Origin: Hyphomicrobiales bacterium
GTDB taxonomy: Bacteria; Pseudomonadota; Alphaproteobacteria; Rhizobiales; Aestuariivirgaceae
Assembly (NCBI GenBank): GCA_016185245.1
Contig: JACPNZ010000031.1
Coordinates: forward strand, 62,001-126,000
Length of the DNA: 64,000 bases
Reading direction: 5' to 3'
Each line of letters starts with the position of its first letter. Positions within the stretch are counted from its first letter, which is position 1. A program made the translations under genes and the position numbers. Positions 37,764-47,899 of the stretch are shown one piece after another. The notes below the pieces were generated by a model. The model saw nothing but the letters and a program-made list of their open reading frames with translations. It did no database searches and was not told the origin of the DNA.

Positions 37764-37895
37764 CCGGCCGATTGGCCCGTCATCCCCGGCGAGAGGCTGT
37801 TGGTGGTAATCGCCGCCGGCAACTACAACGCCGCCGATCAGTGGAAGATGCCGGTGCAGGTGATGAGCAAGCTGGTTGTCCCGGCGCTGGCCTGA
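37764..37895 (+). pseudogene. C-terminal remnant of a class C beta-lactamase-like serine hydrolase
   Basis: A plus-strand frame ending in TGA at 37893 reads W-x-VIPGERLLVVIAAGNYN, then QWKMPVQVMSKLVVPALA. This is the usual tail of the serine hydrolase/AmpC-like family (the VVVVTAGNYD strand and final helix). Nothing upstream encodes the catalytic domain: the frame has no start and no SxxK motif. It is a gene fragment left between two aminotransferase genes. Confidence 0.6.
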
Positions 37896-37896
37896 G

Positions 37897-39186
37897 CTAC
37901 ACCAGGAACTCCCGCCGCCTGCCTATGAACTTCTCCACGGCGGCCACCACTCCACGGCAATCATCGTCGGTCACCATCAGCGACAGGGCCATGAAGCCCC
38001 GTTCGGCGATGTAGATGCCGTCGTCGAGAAGGTCGAGGAACAGCAATTGGCGCAGCCGCTTGTCGGCGTGGGTCAGATCGTCCGGCGAGGTGACGTCGCC
38101 GGTCACCGGGTGGAGGGTGATCATCGACCCCATGCCGGTTGCCTTCATCCGCACCTGATAGCGCATGAACAGGTCGTTGAGGGAACGGCGCAGTCCGTCG
38201 CCTCGCCCATTGAGCGCCACGCAGGCTTCAGGCGTGAACACCCCGGTGAGCCCGGTCAATCCCGCGGTCATGGTGAGAGTGTTGTTGTTGAAGGTCCCGG
38301 CATGGGGCAATGCGTCGGGGCGGCGCGGATCGAATTGCAGCATGATCTCGCGCTTGCCGCCGAAGGCGCCGAAGCTCATACCGCCGCCGATGTATTTGCC
38401 CAGCGTCTTGAGATCGGGCTCGATGCCGTAGTGGGCCGCCAGCCCCTTGGGGTGGAGCCGCGAGGTCATCACTTCGTCGAAGATGAGCACGATGCCGCGC
38501 TCCTTCGTCTCCTGGCGCAGCATCGCGAGAAACTCGGGATCCGCAGGAATGCAACCGCCACCGCCCAACATGGGTTCGAGGATCACGGCGGCGAGATCGT
38601 CCGCCTCCCGGGCCATAAGGGCGGCAGTCTCCGTGATGCCGTTGTAGCGGCCGAGCACGCAATCGAAGGGCGCGTTCACCGGCGACGCCCCGTGGCTGAA
38701 ATAGAGGGTGCCGCCGTGATAGCCGCCATGCATCGGCATGATCTTGCCGCGCCTGGTGAAGCAGCGGGCGGCGGCCAGAGCCATCATGTTGGCCTCGGTG
38801 CCGGAATTGGTGAAGCGCACCAGATCGAGGTCGAAGCGGCGCGTCACCGCAGCGGCGAATTCGACCTCGCGGGCGTGGCTCGCCCCCAGATTAACGCCCA
38901 TCGCCAAGGCATCCGCCACGGCCTCCCGGATCGCCGGATGGGAATGGCCGTAAATCCCGGCCGAATATTCGCCGAGGAGATCGAGATAACGGTGACCGTC
39001 GAGGTCGGTGATGCGCGCGCCTTCGGCACTGGCGGCGCGGATCGGAAACGGCTGAGTATAGAGCACCGTGCGGGTGTTGCCGCCGGGCATGACGGCTTCA
39101 GCCCGGGCCTGCAGCGCCTTGCTGGCGGGCCGCTTGGCCGCATAGGCCGCCGCCGCCTCGGAGAGAGCTTTGTCGAGACCATCCAT
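37897..39186 (-). CDS. Glutamate-1-semialdehyde aminotransferase-like class III PLP enzyme
   Basis: 429 residues. It begins near AAYAAKRPASKALQARAEAVMPGGNTRTVLY, the GSA-aminotransferase-like opening, with FTNSGTEANMMALAAAR, VLIFDEVMTSRLHPKG and the PLP lysine in LKTLGKYIGGGMSFGAFGG. It lacks the HemL signature in full and has another function in amino-group transfer or isomerisation. It is 17 bp downstream of the DUF3307 gene, so likely expressed with it and the phosphoribosyltransferase. Confidence 0.9.
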   Translation of the reverse strand: MDGLDKALSEAAAAYAAKRPASKALQARAEAVMPGGNTRTVLYTQPFPIRAASAEGARITDLDGHRYLDLLGEYSAGIYGHSHPAIREAVADALAMGVNLGASHAREVEFAAAVTRRFDLDLVRFTNSGTEANMMALAAARCFTRRGKIMPMHGGYHGGTLYFSHGASPVNAPFDCVLGRYNGITETAALMAREADDLAAVILEPMLGGGGCIPADPEFLAMLRQETKERGIVLIFDEVMTSRLHPKGLAAHYGIEPDLKTLGKYIGGGMSFGAFGGKREIMLQFDPRRPDALPHAGTFNNNTLTMTAGLTGLTGVFTPEACVALNGRGDGLRRSLNDLFMRYQVRMKATGMGSMITLHPVTGDVTSPDDLTHADKRLRQLLFLDLLDDGIYIAERGFMALSLMVTDDDCRGVVAAVEKFIGRRREFLV

Positions 39187-39203
39187 GGTGAGCGGCTCCC
39201 GGC

Positions 39204-39596
39204 CTATCGTGCCAACAGGACCACGGCTGCCGCCATGGCGATATAGGTGAAATGGTGCAGCGACTGATCGCCGGCGAGCGTCCACCAGAACAGCCGGTCG
39301 CGCACCGTCCAGCCGGCCCAGCGGACCAGGTTTTCCTTGAAGAAGTCGATGTGGTAGTGGATCGCTCCCTCGGCGAGTGCGATGGGGAGCGCCGGCCACC
39401 AGCTCATGCCGAAGAGGTCGAGCACGATCAGGCTCGCCACGCCATGTAGCCCGGCATGGATGAGGCCAAAGACGTTCCCGTAGATTGCCTTGCCGACCAC
39501 CATCTTGCTCGTCTGCAGGGGCCCGTCGCAGACGAAATGCTTCATTTCCAGAAAGAAGACCAGGAGCAGGATACCGAGGGCGGTTGGCTCTGCCAT
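39204..39596 (-). CDS. DUF3307 family membrane protein
   Basis: 130 residues with four hydrophobic segments and conserved charged/His positions of the family: LLVFFLEMKHFVCDGPLQT, HAGLHGVASLIVLDLFG, EGAIHYHIDFFKENL, DQSLHHFTYIAM. An enzyme-like inner-membrane protein of unknown role. Tight spacing (6 bp) to the upstream phosphoribosyltransferase. Confidence 0.86.
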   Translation of the reverse strand: MAEPTALGILLLVFFLEMKHFVCDGPLQTSKMVVGKAIYGNVFGLIHAGLHGVASLIVLDLFGMSWWPALPIALAEGAIHYHIDFFKENLVRWAGWTVRDRLFWWTLAGDQSLHHFTYIAMAAAVVLLAR

Positions 39597-39602
39597 AGGC
39601 GG

Positions 39603-40106
39603 TCAACCCGTCGCCCGGTCACGAATGGGCGGGGTGAACTGCAATCCCATGTCCCAGGGGAGGTAGATCCAGGTGTCCTGGCTCACCTCGGTGACGAAGG
39701 TATCAACCAGGGGCCGGCCTGCCGGCTTGGCATAGACCGTGGCGAAATGGGCCTTGGGAAGCATTTCCCGCACCACCTTGGCGGTGGCGCCGGTATCGAC
39801 CAGGTCGTCGACGATCAGCACCGCAGCACCGCCGTCCGTGCCGACGATCTCGGCGGAAATCGTCTTCAGGACTTGGATTTCGCCCTGCTTGTCATAGTCA
39901 TAGGAGGCAACACCAACAGTTTCGATCACCCGGATGCCAAGTTCCCGGGCAACCACCGCCGCCGGTACCAGGCCGCCGCGGGCCACCGCCACCACCGCCC
40001 GGAAGGGGCCCGCGCCGTTGAGCCGCCAGGCGAGGGCGCGCGCGTCCCGGTGGAACTGGTCCCAGGATACCGGAAAGCTCTTTTGCCACTTTTCGTCCAT
40101 CGGCAT
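39603..40106 (-). CDS. gpt: Xanthine(-guanine) phosphoribosyltransferase
   Basis: 167 residues. PRPP-binding motif [21 protein letters not shown], early [20 protein letters not shown], and the C-terminal [17 protein letters not shown], which matches Gpt rather than Xpt. Salvages xanthine and guanine to nucleotides. First gene of the run gpt-DUF3307-aminotransferase. Confidence 0.93.
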   Translation of the reverse strand: MPMDEKWQKSFPVSWDQFHRDARALAWRLNGAGPFRAVVAVARGGLVPAAVVARELGIRVIETVGVASYDYDKQGEIQVLKTISAEIVGTDGGAAVLIVDDLVDTGATAKVVREMLPKAHFATVYAKPAGRPLVDTFVTEVSQDTWIYLPWDMGLQFTPPIRDRATG

Positions 40107-40240
40107 TCCCTGCAGTGCCTGTTTTTCAGTCTTATGCCGCGCCGCCGGGCCGGGCGCAATCGGGCATTAACCTTCCGTGCGCTATTCATAATGTTTTCAC
40201 CGTCAGCCCTGCTGGCAGGCGGGGCAAGGGAGCGGAATTG

Positions 40241-42574
40241 ATGGTCGCGGCCACCGGAGTGATCGCCGAATTGGCAAGGGCCTTCGAAACGGCCAATGTG
40301 GAGATGTTCGCGGTCCAGCTGCCGGAGGCGCGGATCGTCGAGGCGACCAGCGCTGTCCTGCGCAAATGGAACGCGGCGCGCGAGGAGATTGTCGGGCGCC
40401 AGCTGGTAAAATTTGGAACCGGATCGCTTTCGGCACGCTACATACAGGACGATCTCTCGCCCGGAAACGAACGCAAGGTGGAGATTTCTTACATTCCGCC
40501 ACTCGGCACCACCCGTTCAATTCTCTTCAACCAGCAGACCTGGAGCGACGGCGGCCGCCAGTACATGGTGCTGATCGGCCAGCACGCCGGGGCCGAACAG
40601 GCGGAAGCCGTCCTGCAGAATGAGCGGCGGCTCAGCCTGGCGCTGCGTTCGGGCGGCTATGCCGTGTGGGATCACGACTACCGTACCGGCAAGACCTACA
40701 ATTCGCCGGAAATGTACGATCTCGTCGGCTTCGAGCGCGGCAGCCCCGATCTCGACTTCAACAGCTTCAACGAACTCGTCCACCCCGATGACCGCGACAA
40801 GACACTGGAGGGTCAGATCAAGGACGCACCCTTCGGTTCCGACGTGTTCCAGACCCGCTACCGGGTGAAAACCAGGGCCGGCAACTATGTGTGGATTGAA
40901 TCGATTGCCGGCGTTACCCGTAACCCAATCGACGGCAAGCCGGCGAAATGCGTTGGGCTCTCCCGCAACATCGGCGACCAGATGGCGGCCCTCGAAAAAA
41001 TGCAGGCCTCCGAGCGGGTGCTGAAGCGCTCGCAGCAGGCCGCCCGCCTCGGCAGCTTCACCATCCAGGCCGACACCGGCGCCAGCCGGCTTTCGGCTGA
41101 GATGATCGCGCTCATCGACATGGCCGATGCCATCGTGCAGCCCAATCTGACGATCTTCGAGACGATGATCGAGCCGGCCGATCTTCCGCGCTTCCGCAAG
41201 GCGATCGAGGAGGCCCGTCTCGGCCACAACATTCCGGTGTTCGAGATCGCCTACAAGACCATGGTGGCCCGCGAACTCAATCACTTCGAGGTCAAGATCG
41301 AGGCCGACCGCAATGACCAGGGCGAGGTCGAAACGATTTTCGGCACCTGCCAGTGCATCACGGCGCGCAAGCTCCTCGAGCGCAAGTACTTGCAGGCCCA
41401 GAAGATGGAAGCGGTCGGTCAGCTCACTGGCGGGGTCGCCCACGACTTCAACAATCTGCTGATGGTGGTTTTGGGCAATCTGCAGCTAGTCGAGCAGCTG
41501 GTGAAATCGGACGAGCGGGCGCTGAAGCGCATCCGGGCGGCCTCAGAGGCGGCCGAAAGAGGCTCCGAACTCACCAAGCGCATGCTGGCCTTCTCGCGCC
41601 AGCAGACCCTGCAGAACAAGGACATCGACGTCAACGGCCTGATCGGCCGCATGGCGGGTATTCTCGGTCACGCGGTGGGCGGCGATATCGATCTGCGCAT
41701 GGTACAAGGCGAGGCGATCTGGCCGATCCGGGCCGATGCCACCATGCTCGAAACCGCCATCCTCAACCTGTCGCTCAACGCCCGCGACGCCATGAAGCCC
41801 AAGGGCGGCAAGCTGACGATCGAGACCGCCAACCGACGGATCGACGAGACCCTCGCCAAGGCGATGGAGGACGTGCAGCCCGGCGATTATGTCGAGATTT
41901 CGGTCACCGACACGGGCTGCGGCATAGCACCCGAAAACATCGAGAGAGTGTTCCAGCCGTTCTTCACCACCAAGGGCCCGGAGGCGGGCTCAGGGCTCGG
42001 CCTGTCGATGATCTACGGCTTCGCCAAGCAATCGGGCGGCCACATCAAGATCTATTCGGAAGTGGGCCACGGCACCTCGATGAAGATGTACCTGCCACGG
42101 CTCAAGACCGCCGCCGATGCTGACGCGGAAGCGGTGGCTGCTTCCCCTGCCCCGCCGGAGCCGGTTGCGGTGATTCCCGAGCCCCAGCCGGAACCGGTTC
42201 CGCGCAAGCCACTGGTGCTGGTGGTCGAGGACAACCCATCGGTGCGCGAAGTCGCCTCCGCCATGATCGAGGACATGGGCTATGAGGTGATCGCTGCTGC
42301 CAACGGCCATGAGGGCCTGAAGATGATCGAGACTCGCCAAGACATCGACCTGGTGCTCTCCGATGTGATCATGGCGGGCGGCATGAATGGCCCTGAGATG
42401 GCGCTGAAGGCCTTATCGGTGAGACCAGGACTCAAGGTCCTGTTCATGACCGGCTATGCGCCGGGTTCGCTACGCCAAATGCAGGCCGAACTCCCCAACG
42501 CTGTCGACCTGGTCAACAAGCCCTTCACCCGCACCGACCTTGCCGCCAAGGTGAGGCGGGCGCTGGCGGCGTAG
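40241..42574 (+). CDS. Cytosolic hybrid histidine kinase with PAS domains and receiver
   Basis: 777 residues, no membrane segment. PAS-like domains at about 15-115, 125-250 (VWDHDYRTGKTYNSPEMYDLVGFERG then the PAC FQTRYRVKTRAGNYVWIE) and 265-385. The HWE/HisKA region has phospho-His H401 in TGGVAHDFNNLLM. The HATPase includes NLSLNARDAM, DTGCGIAP and GSGLGLSMIYGF. A Pro/Glu linker leads to a receiver with phospho-Asp D708 (VLSDVIMAGG). No output gene is adjacent, so the partner is unknown. The start GTTGATGG has GGGAG upstream. Confidence 0.93.
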   Translation: MVAATGVIAELARAFETANVEMFAVQLPEARIVEATSAVLRKWNAAREEIVGRQLVKFGTGSLSARYIQDDLSPGNERKVEISYIPPLGTTRSILFNQQTWSDGGRQYMVLIGQHAGAEQAEAVLQNERRLSLALRSGGYAVWDHDYRTGKTYNSPEMYDLVGFERGSPDLDFNSFNELVHPDDRDKTLEGQIKDAPFGSDVFQTRYRVKTRAGNYVWIESIAGVTRNPIDGKPAKCVGLSRNIGDQMAALEKMQASERVLKRSQQAARLGSFTIQADTGASRLSAEMIALIDMADAIVQPNLTIFETMIEPADLPRFRKAIEEARLGHNIPVFEIAYKTMVARELNHFEVKIEADRNDQGEVETIFGTCQCITARKLLERKYLQAQKMEAVGQLTGGVAHDFNNLLMVVLGNLQLVEQLVKSDERALKRIRAASEAAERGSELTKRMLAFSRQQTLQNKDIDVNGLIGRMAGILGHAVGGDIDLRMVQGEAIWPIRADATMLETAILNLSLNARDAMKPKGGKLTIETANRRIDETLAKAMEDVQPGDYVEISVTDTGCGIAPENIERVFQPFFTTKGPEAGSGLGLSMIYGFAKQSGGHIKIYSEVGHGTSMKMYLPRLKTAADADAEAVAASPAPPEPVAVIPEPQPEPVPRKPLVLVVEDNPSVREVASAMIEDMGYEVIAAANGHEGLKMIETRQDIDLVLSDVIMAGGMNGPEMALKALSVRPGLKVLFMTGYAPGSLRQMQAELPNAVDLVNKPFTRTDLAAKVRRALAA

Positions 42575-42578
42575 AGCC

Positions 42579-43340
42579 TTACGACCAGCCTCGCGCCTTG
42601 CCCTCGGCCACCAGATCGGTGGCGATGGCCTGCACTTCGGCCAGCGCCTTGTCGAGGGCTGCGACGTCGCGCGAACGCAAGACCAGGTTGGTGGCGAAGC
42701 CGTCGGGGGCCTGGAAGGGATAGGAGCCGATCACCACGGAAGGATAGCGGTCCTGTACTTGGCTTAGGGGCTTGGCCACGTCGCCTTCGCCGCCGCGGAA
42801 CTCGATGTTGCGCACCGCCATGGGAACGCCCTTGGCAAGACGCGGCGCAATCTCGTCCATCATCGCCTGCATAATCCTGGGGACACCGGCCATGACGAAG
42901 ACGTTCGCCATTTGAAATCCCGGCGCCTTGGAGACGGGATTCTCGATGAGGACCGCGCCTTTCGGTATGCGGGCCATGCGCATGCGCGCCTCGTTGGCCT
43001 CGCGGCCGATCTCGGCGAAATAGGCGGTGAGGATCGCCACCGCCTTCGGGTTATGGTCGATCGGAACATCAAAGGCAGCGGCCACCGATTCCGCCGTGAT
43101 GTCGTCATGGGTGGGGCCGATGCCGCCGGTGGTGAAGAGATAGGTGTAGCGGGCCCTAAGCGCGTTGACCGCCGCCACAATCTCGGCCTCGATATCGGGC
43201 ACCACCCGGGCTTCCTTCAGGTCGATGCCGAGGGCGGCGAGGTAGTCGGCGATGTAGCCGAGATTCCTGTCCTTGGTGCGGCCGGAGAGGATTTCATCGC
43301 CGATGAGCAGCACGGCTGCGGTCGGGATTGTTGCTGACAT
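42579..43340 (-). CDS. Competence/damage-inducible protein CinA-like, molybdopterin-binding domain only
   Basis: 253 residues corresponding to the N-terminal MoCF-binding domain: AVLLIGDEILSGRTKDRNLGYIA, FTTGGIGPTHDDITAESVA, PKAVAILTAYFAEIGREANEARMRMARIP, and MANVFVMAGVPRIMQAM. The C-terminal nicotinamide-nucleotide amidase domain of full CinA is absent, as in many alphaproteobacteria. Possibly a nucleotide pyrophosphatase; role uncertain. Confidence 0.91.
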   Translation of the reverse strand: MSATIPTAAVLLIGDEILSGRTKDRNLGYIADYLAALGIDLKEARVVPDIEAEIVAAVNALRARYTYLFTTGGIGPTHDDITAESVAAAFDVPIDHNPKAVAILTAYFAEIGREANEARMRMARIPKGAVLIENPVSKAPGFQMANVFVMAGVPRIMQAMMDEIAPRLAKGVPMAVRNIEFRGGEGDVAKPLSQVQDRYPSVVIGSYPFQAPDGFATNLVLRSRDVAALDKALAEVQAIATDLVAEGKARGWS

Positions 43341-43398
43341 GGTGGGCTGATCCTTGCTCTATGTTCATCTGCCACCGCACCCCGGGACTGTCAAAGCC

Positions 43399-44109
43399 AT
43401 GCACTTCGCCTCGCCTCTCATCGCCGGAAGCCTCGTCAAGAGGTACAAGAGATTTCTCGCCGATATCATTCTGGATACAGGCGAAACCGTCACGGCAGCC
43501 TGCCCCAACACGGGCGCCATGCTGGGCCTCAATGAGCCTGGCTCGCGGGTTTTCCTGTCACGCTCGGAACGCCCAACACGGAAGTATCCACACAGTTGGG
43601 AACTGGTGGAACTGCCGGGCCGCGGTCTCGTTGGCGTTAATACGGGAGCACCCAACCGCATCGCCGCCGAAGCGATCGGCGTCGGCTTGTTGTCGGCGCT
43701 TGCCGGCTATTCCTCGCTCCGGCAGGAGGTCAAATACGGTCGCAACAGCCGCATCGACATCCTGCTCGAAGGCGAGGGCCGGAGCCCCTGCTATGTCGAG
43801 GTCAAGAACGCTCATTTGTTCCGGAAACCCGGATTGGTCGAGTTCCCCGACTGCGTCACCGAGCGCGGCACCAAACACCTGCATGAACTTGCCGATATGG
43901 TCCGGGCCGGCCACCGGGCGGTGATGGTCTATCTGGTCCAGGCCCACTTCCCCAGCCGCTTTGCCCTTGCCGAAGACCTCGATCCCACCTATTTCAAGGC
44001 CTTTCGCCAGGCGCGGCAGGCCGGTGTTGAGGCTTACGCCCTTTGCTGTAATGTCACCCCAGAGGCCATAACCGCCGCCCGGGCGCTTCCGGTCGAGGAT
44101 TGTGAATGA
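43399..44109 (+). CDS. sfsA: DNA/RNA nuclease SfsA
   Basis: 236 residues: FLADIILDTGETVTAACPNTGAM at the N-terminus, the nuclease-like core RIDILLEGEGRSPCYVEVKNAHL and PDCVTERGTKHLHELADMV. The family was named sugar fermentation stimulation protein and now is regarded as a nuclease. The ATG before HFASPLIAG was chosen. It overlaps map by ATGA. Confidence 0.95.
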   Translation: MHFASPLIAGSLVKRYKRFLADIILDTGETVTAACPNTGAMLGLNEPGSRVFLSRSERPTRKYPHSWELVELPGRGLVGVNTGAPNRIAAEAIGVGLLSALAGYSSLRQEVKYGRNSRIDILLEGEGRSPCYVEVKNAHLFRKPGLVEFPDCVTERGTKHLHELADMVRAGHRAVMVYLVQAHFPSRFALAEDLDPTYFKAFRQARQAGVEAYALCCNVTPEAITAARALPVEDCE

Positions 44110-44924
44110 GCTATACCGACGAAGGCACCACATCGCGCCCGACCCGCATCCAGCTGCATGGGCCGGAGGATTTCGAAGGGATGCGCAAGGCCGGCCGGCT
44201 CGCCGCCGAGGCCCTCGACCTTCTGGTGCCGGAGGTGCGGCCGGGAGTTTCCACCCAGCACCTCGACCGCCTGGTCAGCGAATTCGCCCGCGATCACCGG
44301 GCGGTGCCGGCACCGCTCAACTACCGGGGCTATCCCAAGGCCATCTGCACCTCGCTCAATCACGTGGTCTGTCACGGCATTCCCAACGACAAGCCGATGC
44401 GCGAGGGCGATATCGTCAACATCGACGTGACGCTCATCGTCGACGGCTGGCACGGCGATTCGAGCCGCATGTATTGCGTCGGCGAAGTGGCCCGCAAGGC
44501 CGAGCGCCTGATCGAGGTCACCTACGAAAGCCTGATGCACGGCATCGCGGTGGTGAAGCCCGGCGGCCATCTCGGCGACATCGGCCACGCCATCCAGGCC
44601 TATGCCGAGGGCGAGCGCTGCTCGGTGGTGCGCGATTTCTGCGGCCACGGGCTGGGCCGCTCCTTCCACGACCATCCCAATGTGCTGCATTACGGCCGCG
44701 CCGGCGAGGGCGTCGAGCTCAAGCCCGGCATGTTTTTCACCATCGAGCCGATGATCAATTTGGGGCGGTCGCACGTGAAGATCCTCAGCGACGGCTGGAC
44801 CGCCGTCACCCGCGACCGGTCGCTGTCGGCACAGTTCGAACACACGGTGGCCGTCACCGAGACGGGGGTTGAAATCTTCACGCTCTCTCCCAAGGGCTAT
44901 CACTGCCCACCCTACGGGGTCTAG
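44106..44924 (+). CDS. map: Type I methionyl aminopeptidase
   Basis: 272 residues; removes the initiator Met. Metal ligands are seen as the Asp pair in VNIDVTLIVDGWHGDSSR, His in FCGHGLGRSFHDHPNV, Glu in FFTIEPMINLG and Glu in AQFEHTVAVTE. The NHVVCHGIP stretch carries the substrate-binding His. Coupled to sfsA by overlap; radC starts 4 bp after its stop. Confidence 0.96.
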   Translation: MSYTDEGTTSRPTRIQLHGPEDFEGMRKAGRLAAEALDLLVPEVRPGVSTQHLDRLVSEFARDHRAVPAPLNYRGYPKAICTSLNHVVCHGIPNDKPMREGDIVNIDVTLIVDGWHGDSSRMYCVGEVARKAERLIEVTYESLMHGIAVVKPGGHLGDIGHAIQAYAEGERCSVVRDFCGHGLGRSFHDHPNVLHYGRAGEGVELKPGMFFTIEPMINLGRSHVKILSDGWTAVTRDRSLSAQFEHTVAVTETGVEIFTLSPKGYHCPPYGV

Positions 44925-44927
44925 CTC

Positions 44928-45635
44928 GTGGCGGGCTTTGACGACGCCGGTGCTGGTAAACCGCCGCCGCATTTTCTAGGCCACCGCGAGCGCCTGAAGA
45001 ATCGCTTCCGCGATGGCGGGGCCGATGCGGTTCCCGATTACGAGCTGCTCGAGATGGTGCTCTACCGCGCCATCCGCCGCGGCGACACCAAGCCCATCGC
45101 CAAGCAGCTCATGGCCCGCTTCGGCACCTTCGCCGAGGTGCTGAGCGCCGAGCCCGAGCGGTTGATGGAGGTGAAGGGGGTGGGCGAGGCGGTGGCAACC
45201 GAGATCAAGATTGTCCACGCCGCCGCCATGCGGCTGATGAAGGGCCAGGTGATCGACCGGCCGGTGCTCGCCAGTTGGAACGCCATCCTCGCCTATGTTC
45301 GCGCCGCCATGGCCTTCAACGACATCGAGCAGTTCCGGGTGCTCTTCCTCGACAAGAAGAACCAGCTGATCGCCGACGAGGTGCAGCAGGAAGGCACTAT
45401 CGACCACACGCCGGTTTACCCTCGTGAAGTGGTGAAACGAGCCTTGGAACTCGGCGCCTCGGCCATCGTGCTGGTGCACAACCACCCGTCGGGCGATCCG
45501 ACGCCGTCGCTGGCCGACATCGAGATGACCAAGAAGGTGGTGGATGCCGGCACCCGTCTCGGCGTCATGGTGCATGACCACATCATCGTCGGCCGCAAGG
45601 GCCACGTGAGCTTCAGGTCGCTGACGCTGATCTGA
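44928..45635 (+). CDS. radC: RadC/UPF0758 family JAB-domain protein, GTG start
   Basis: 235 residues. An HhH-like N-terminal half ([32 protein letters not shown]) and a JAMM metalloprotease-like half with [22 protein letters not shown]. The old DNA-repair name is not supported by function; it is used only as the family label. GTG start 4 bp after map. The last 23 bp overlap the convergent fusion gene. Confidence 0.94.
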   Translation: MAGFDDAGAGKPPPHFLGHRERLKNRFRDGGADAVPDYELLEMVLYRAIRRGDTKPIAKQLMARFGTFAEVLSAEPERLMEVKGVGEAVATEIKIVHAAAMRLMKGQVIDRPVLASWNAILAYVRAAMAFNDIEQFRVLFLDKKNQLIADEVQQEGTIDHTPVYPREVVKRALELGASAIVLVHNHPSGDPTPSLADIEMTKKVVDAGTRLGVMVHDHIIVGRKGHVSFRSLTLI

Positions 45636-47229
45636 GCCGGGCGAGGCCTTCGGGCGTGTCGGCATCGAGTATGACGCCTTCGTTCGCCGCGTCGATCTCC
45701 ACTACTTCGTCGGCTAGTTCGGCCATTAGACGTTTCGCCCCCCGGTCGCCGGCGAGCCCGGCAATCGCGGCGAAATGCTCCCTGCCCCACAGCACCGGGT
45801 TGCCGCGCTGCCCCTGATATGCCGGCACGCAGATCGTCCGGTGCTCGTCTGGATTGAAGCCGGCAATGAGCCGCCGCACGGTGGCCGGATCGACGAGCGG
45901 CATGTCGCCCAGGAAGACCAGGGCTGCATCGATGTTGTCCGGAAGTGCGGCAAGGCCGCGCTGCAGCGAGGTGGCCATGCCCGCCGCATAATCGGCGTTG
46001 TGGACGATGGCAACGGCAAAATCCTCGAGTGCCTCGGCGATGCGCGACGCCTCGTGGCCCACCACCACGATCACCCTTTCCAGCCCAGAGCCCATGGCTG
46101 CCTCGACCGTCCGGCGGATGAGGGGCGCGCCGTTCAAATCGGCCAACAGCTTGTTCGAACCCATGCGGGTCGACTTGCCGGCGGCGAGCACGATGCCGGC
46201 GACGCGCGGCGCCCGCTGCACCTTCGGTCTGCCCTCGCGGGGGCTGGGCCGGGTCGGGATTTCGGCCAAAAGGCCGCCTGCCCCCATGTCCATGATGTCG
46301 GAACTTGATACGTGGACGCCGGCCATCACGCGCTCCAACACCCAGTCGAAGCCGTTGACCTTGGGCGAGCGGGCACAGGAGGGCACGCCGATCACCGGCA
46401 CGCCATCGAGCCTGCCGTACATCATCAGGTTTCCCGGATCGACCGGCATGCCGAGGTGCAGGACTTCGCCGCCAGCCGCCACCAGACCGGCGGGAATCAC
46501 ATCGCCGCGGTCGACGATAGCCGAGGCGCCGAAGACGAGAATCGGGTGGCAGTGTTCGCGATGTAGTTCAGCCACGCTGGCGCGCACCGCGGCGATTGCG
46601 TGATCGACGACGAGGACGTGGGCCAGGTCGCCGCCCAGGGCTGCTACCCGCTCGCGCATCGTCTGTTCCGACTTGGCGATAAGCGTGGATCTGGTCTGCG
46701 GCAGCCTGGTGATGACCAGACCTACGCGCCGATGGCGGAAGACCTCGATGCGAACCAGTGGCTCGTTGGCGATGATCCCCAGCGCCCGCGCCAGCACCTC
46801 GCGCGGCACGGCGAAGGGGATGACCTTCACCGTCGCAACCATCTGGCGCGTCTCGACTACCGCATAGTTGGCGACGGTGGCAATGGTCAAACTCTCATCC
46901 AGCCGGTTGAGCGCCCGCACCCGTTCCACATCGACCAGCCCCAGGCCCGGCGCCTTGGCATGAAGATTGGCCCGGCCGGTGAACGGCGCCTGGGCCACGG
47001 TGCCGGCGCCGCCAGCCACCTCGGCGATCGCCGCCGCTGCCTCATCCTCGGGCACGTCGTCGGGGCCGAGCCGGGCGGCAAAGACCCTGGCAATTCCTGC
47101 CGCAGCAAGCGCCTCGACGTCGGCGGCCGAAAGCACCCGACCCTTCTTGAAGGGTGCAGCCCCGAGCTTCACCGAATGGGCAAGGATGGTTCCGGCGGCA
47201 TGGGAAACGGGGATTTCGCCAAACTGCAT
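45613..47229 (-). CDS. MoeA-like molybdopterin-binding domain fused to a MocA-like cytidylyltransferase
   Basis: 538 residues. The first 330 or so are molybdopterin-binding, MoeA-type ([59 protein letters not shown]). After a linker, residues about 345-538 form an NTP transferase ([47 protein letters not shown]) of the type that makes molybdopterin cytosine dinucleotide. Last gene of the Cox cluster, so it probably supplies the MCD cofactor to the CoxL-type subunit. Confidence 0.9.
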   Translation of the reverse strand: MQFGEIPVSHAAGTILAHSVKLGAAPFKKGRVLSAADVEALAAAGIARVFAARLGPDDVPEDEAAAAIAEVAGGAGTVAQAPFTGRANLHAKAPGLGLVDVERVRALNRLDESLTIATVANYAVVETRQMVATVKVIPFAVPREVLARALGIIANEPLVRIEVFRHRRVGLVITRLPQTRSTLIAKSEQTMRERVAALGGDLAHVLVVDHAIAAVRASVAELHREHCHPILVFGASAIVDRGDVIPAGLVAAGGEVLHLGMPVDPGNLMMYGRLDGVPVIGVPSCARSPKVNGFDWVLERVMAGVHVSSSDIMDMGAGGLLAEIPTRPSPREGRPKVQRAPRVAGIVLAAGKSTRMGSNKLLADLNGAPLIRRTVEAAMGSGLERVIVVVGHEASRIAEALEDFAVAIVHNADYAAGMATSLQRGLAALPDNIDAALVFLGDMPLVDPATVRRLIAGFNPDEHRTICVPAYQGQRGNPVLWGREHFAAIAGLAGDRGAKRLMAELADEVVEIDAANEGVILDADTPEGLARLRSASAT

Positions 47230-47230
47230 G

Positions 47231-47899
47231 TCAGGTCCCGAGACGCAGGGCTCGCGTCATTTCCGCCATGATCGCGATGGCGATCTCGCGCGCACCCCTG
47301 GCGCCGATGGCAAGGCCGATGGGACCGTGGATGCGGCCGATTTCGGCTTCGCTGAAACCTTTCTCCTTCAGGCGGGCGATGCGCGATCCTTGGGTCTTCT
47401 TCGATCCGAGCGCGCCGATGTAGAAGGGATTGGCCTTCAGCGCCGCCGTGAGCGCCGGATCGTCGATCTTGGGATCGTGGGTGAGGGCAATCATGGCGGT
47501 GCGTTGGTCAAGTGCCACCTGGGGCAGCACCTCGTCGGGCCATTCGACGTGGAGCGCCACACCGGGAAAGCGGGCGCCGGTAGCAAAAGCGCCGCGCGGA
47601 TCGATGACGACAATATCGTAGCCCGCCTGCTGGGCTATCGGAATCACCGCCTGGGCAATATGCACCGCCCCGATGATGACGAGCCGGAGCGGCGGGTTCT
47701 GGACGGCGACGAATTGCCCGTCATGGGTGCCCGACTGGTCGAAGCGGAAGGCTTCGTCGAGCACCGAGGCCAGCGGGTCGCGTGCGGCCTGCTCGCGGGC
47801 CACAATACGCTGGGTGCCGGTCGCCAGCTCGGTCACCAGCGCCACCGCCCGGCGCTCGGCCCTCGCGGCAAGGAGTTGCTCGAGCGTTTCGCGTTTCAA
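47231..47899 (-). CDS. XdhC C-terminal (Rossmann) domain protein, TTG start
   Basis: 222 residues: TELATGTQRIVAREQ, then a Rossmann fold (PPLRLVIIGAVHIAQAVIPIAQ; IVVIDPRGAFATGARFP; ALTHDPKIDDPALTAAL; YIGALGSKKTQGSRIARL). Such XdhC/CoxI proteins bind molybdenum cofactor and hand it to the hydroxylase. A TTG start overlaps the previous XdhC stop as TTGA; no ATG fits. Its start is 1 to 2 codons uncertain. Confidence 0.88.
   Translation of the reverse strand: MKRETLEQLLAARAERRAVALVTELATGTQRIVAREQAARDPLASVLDEAFRFDQSGTHDGQFVAVQNPPLRLVIIGAVHIAQAVIPIAQQAGYDIVVIDPRGAFATGARFPGVALHVEWPDEVLPQVALDQRTAMIALTHDPKIDDPALTAALKANPFYIGALGSKKTQGSRIARLKEKGFSEAEIGRIHGPIGLAIGARGAREIAIAIMAEMTRALRLGT

Noticed and set aside
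37876-39246. 456-codon plus-strand open frame
   Set aside because: Antisense of the GSA-aminotransferase-like gene, whose PLP and substrate motifs are intact.
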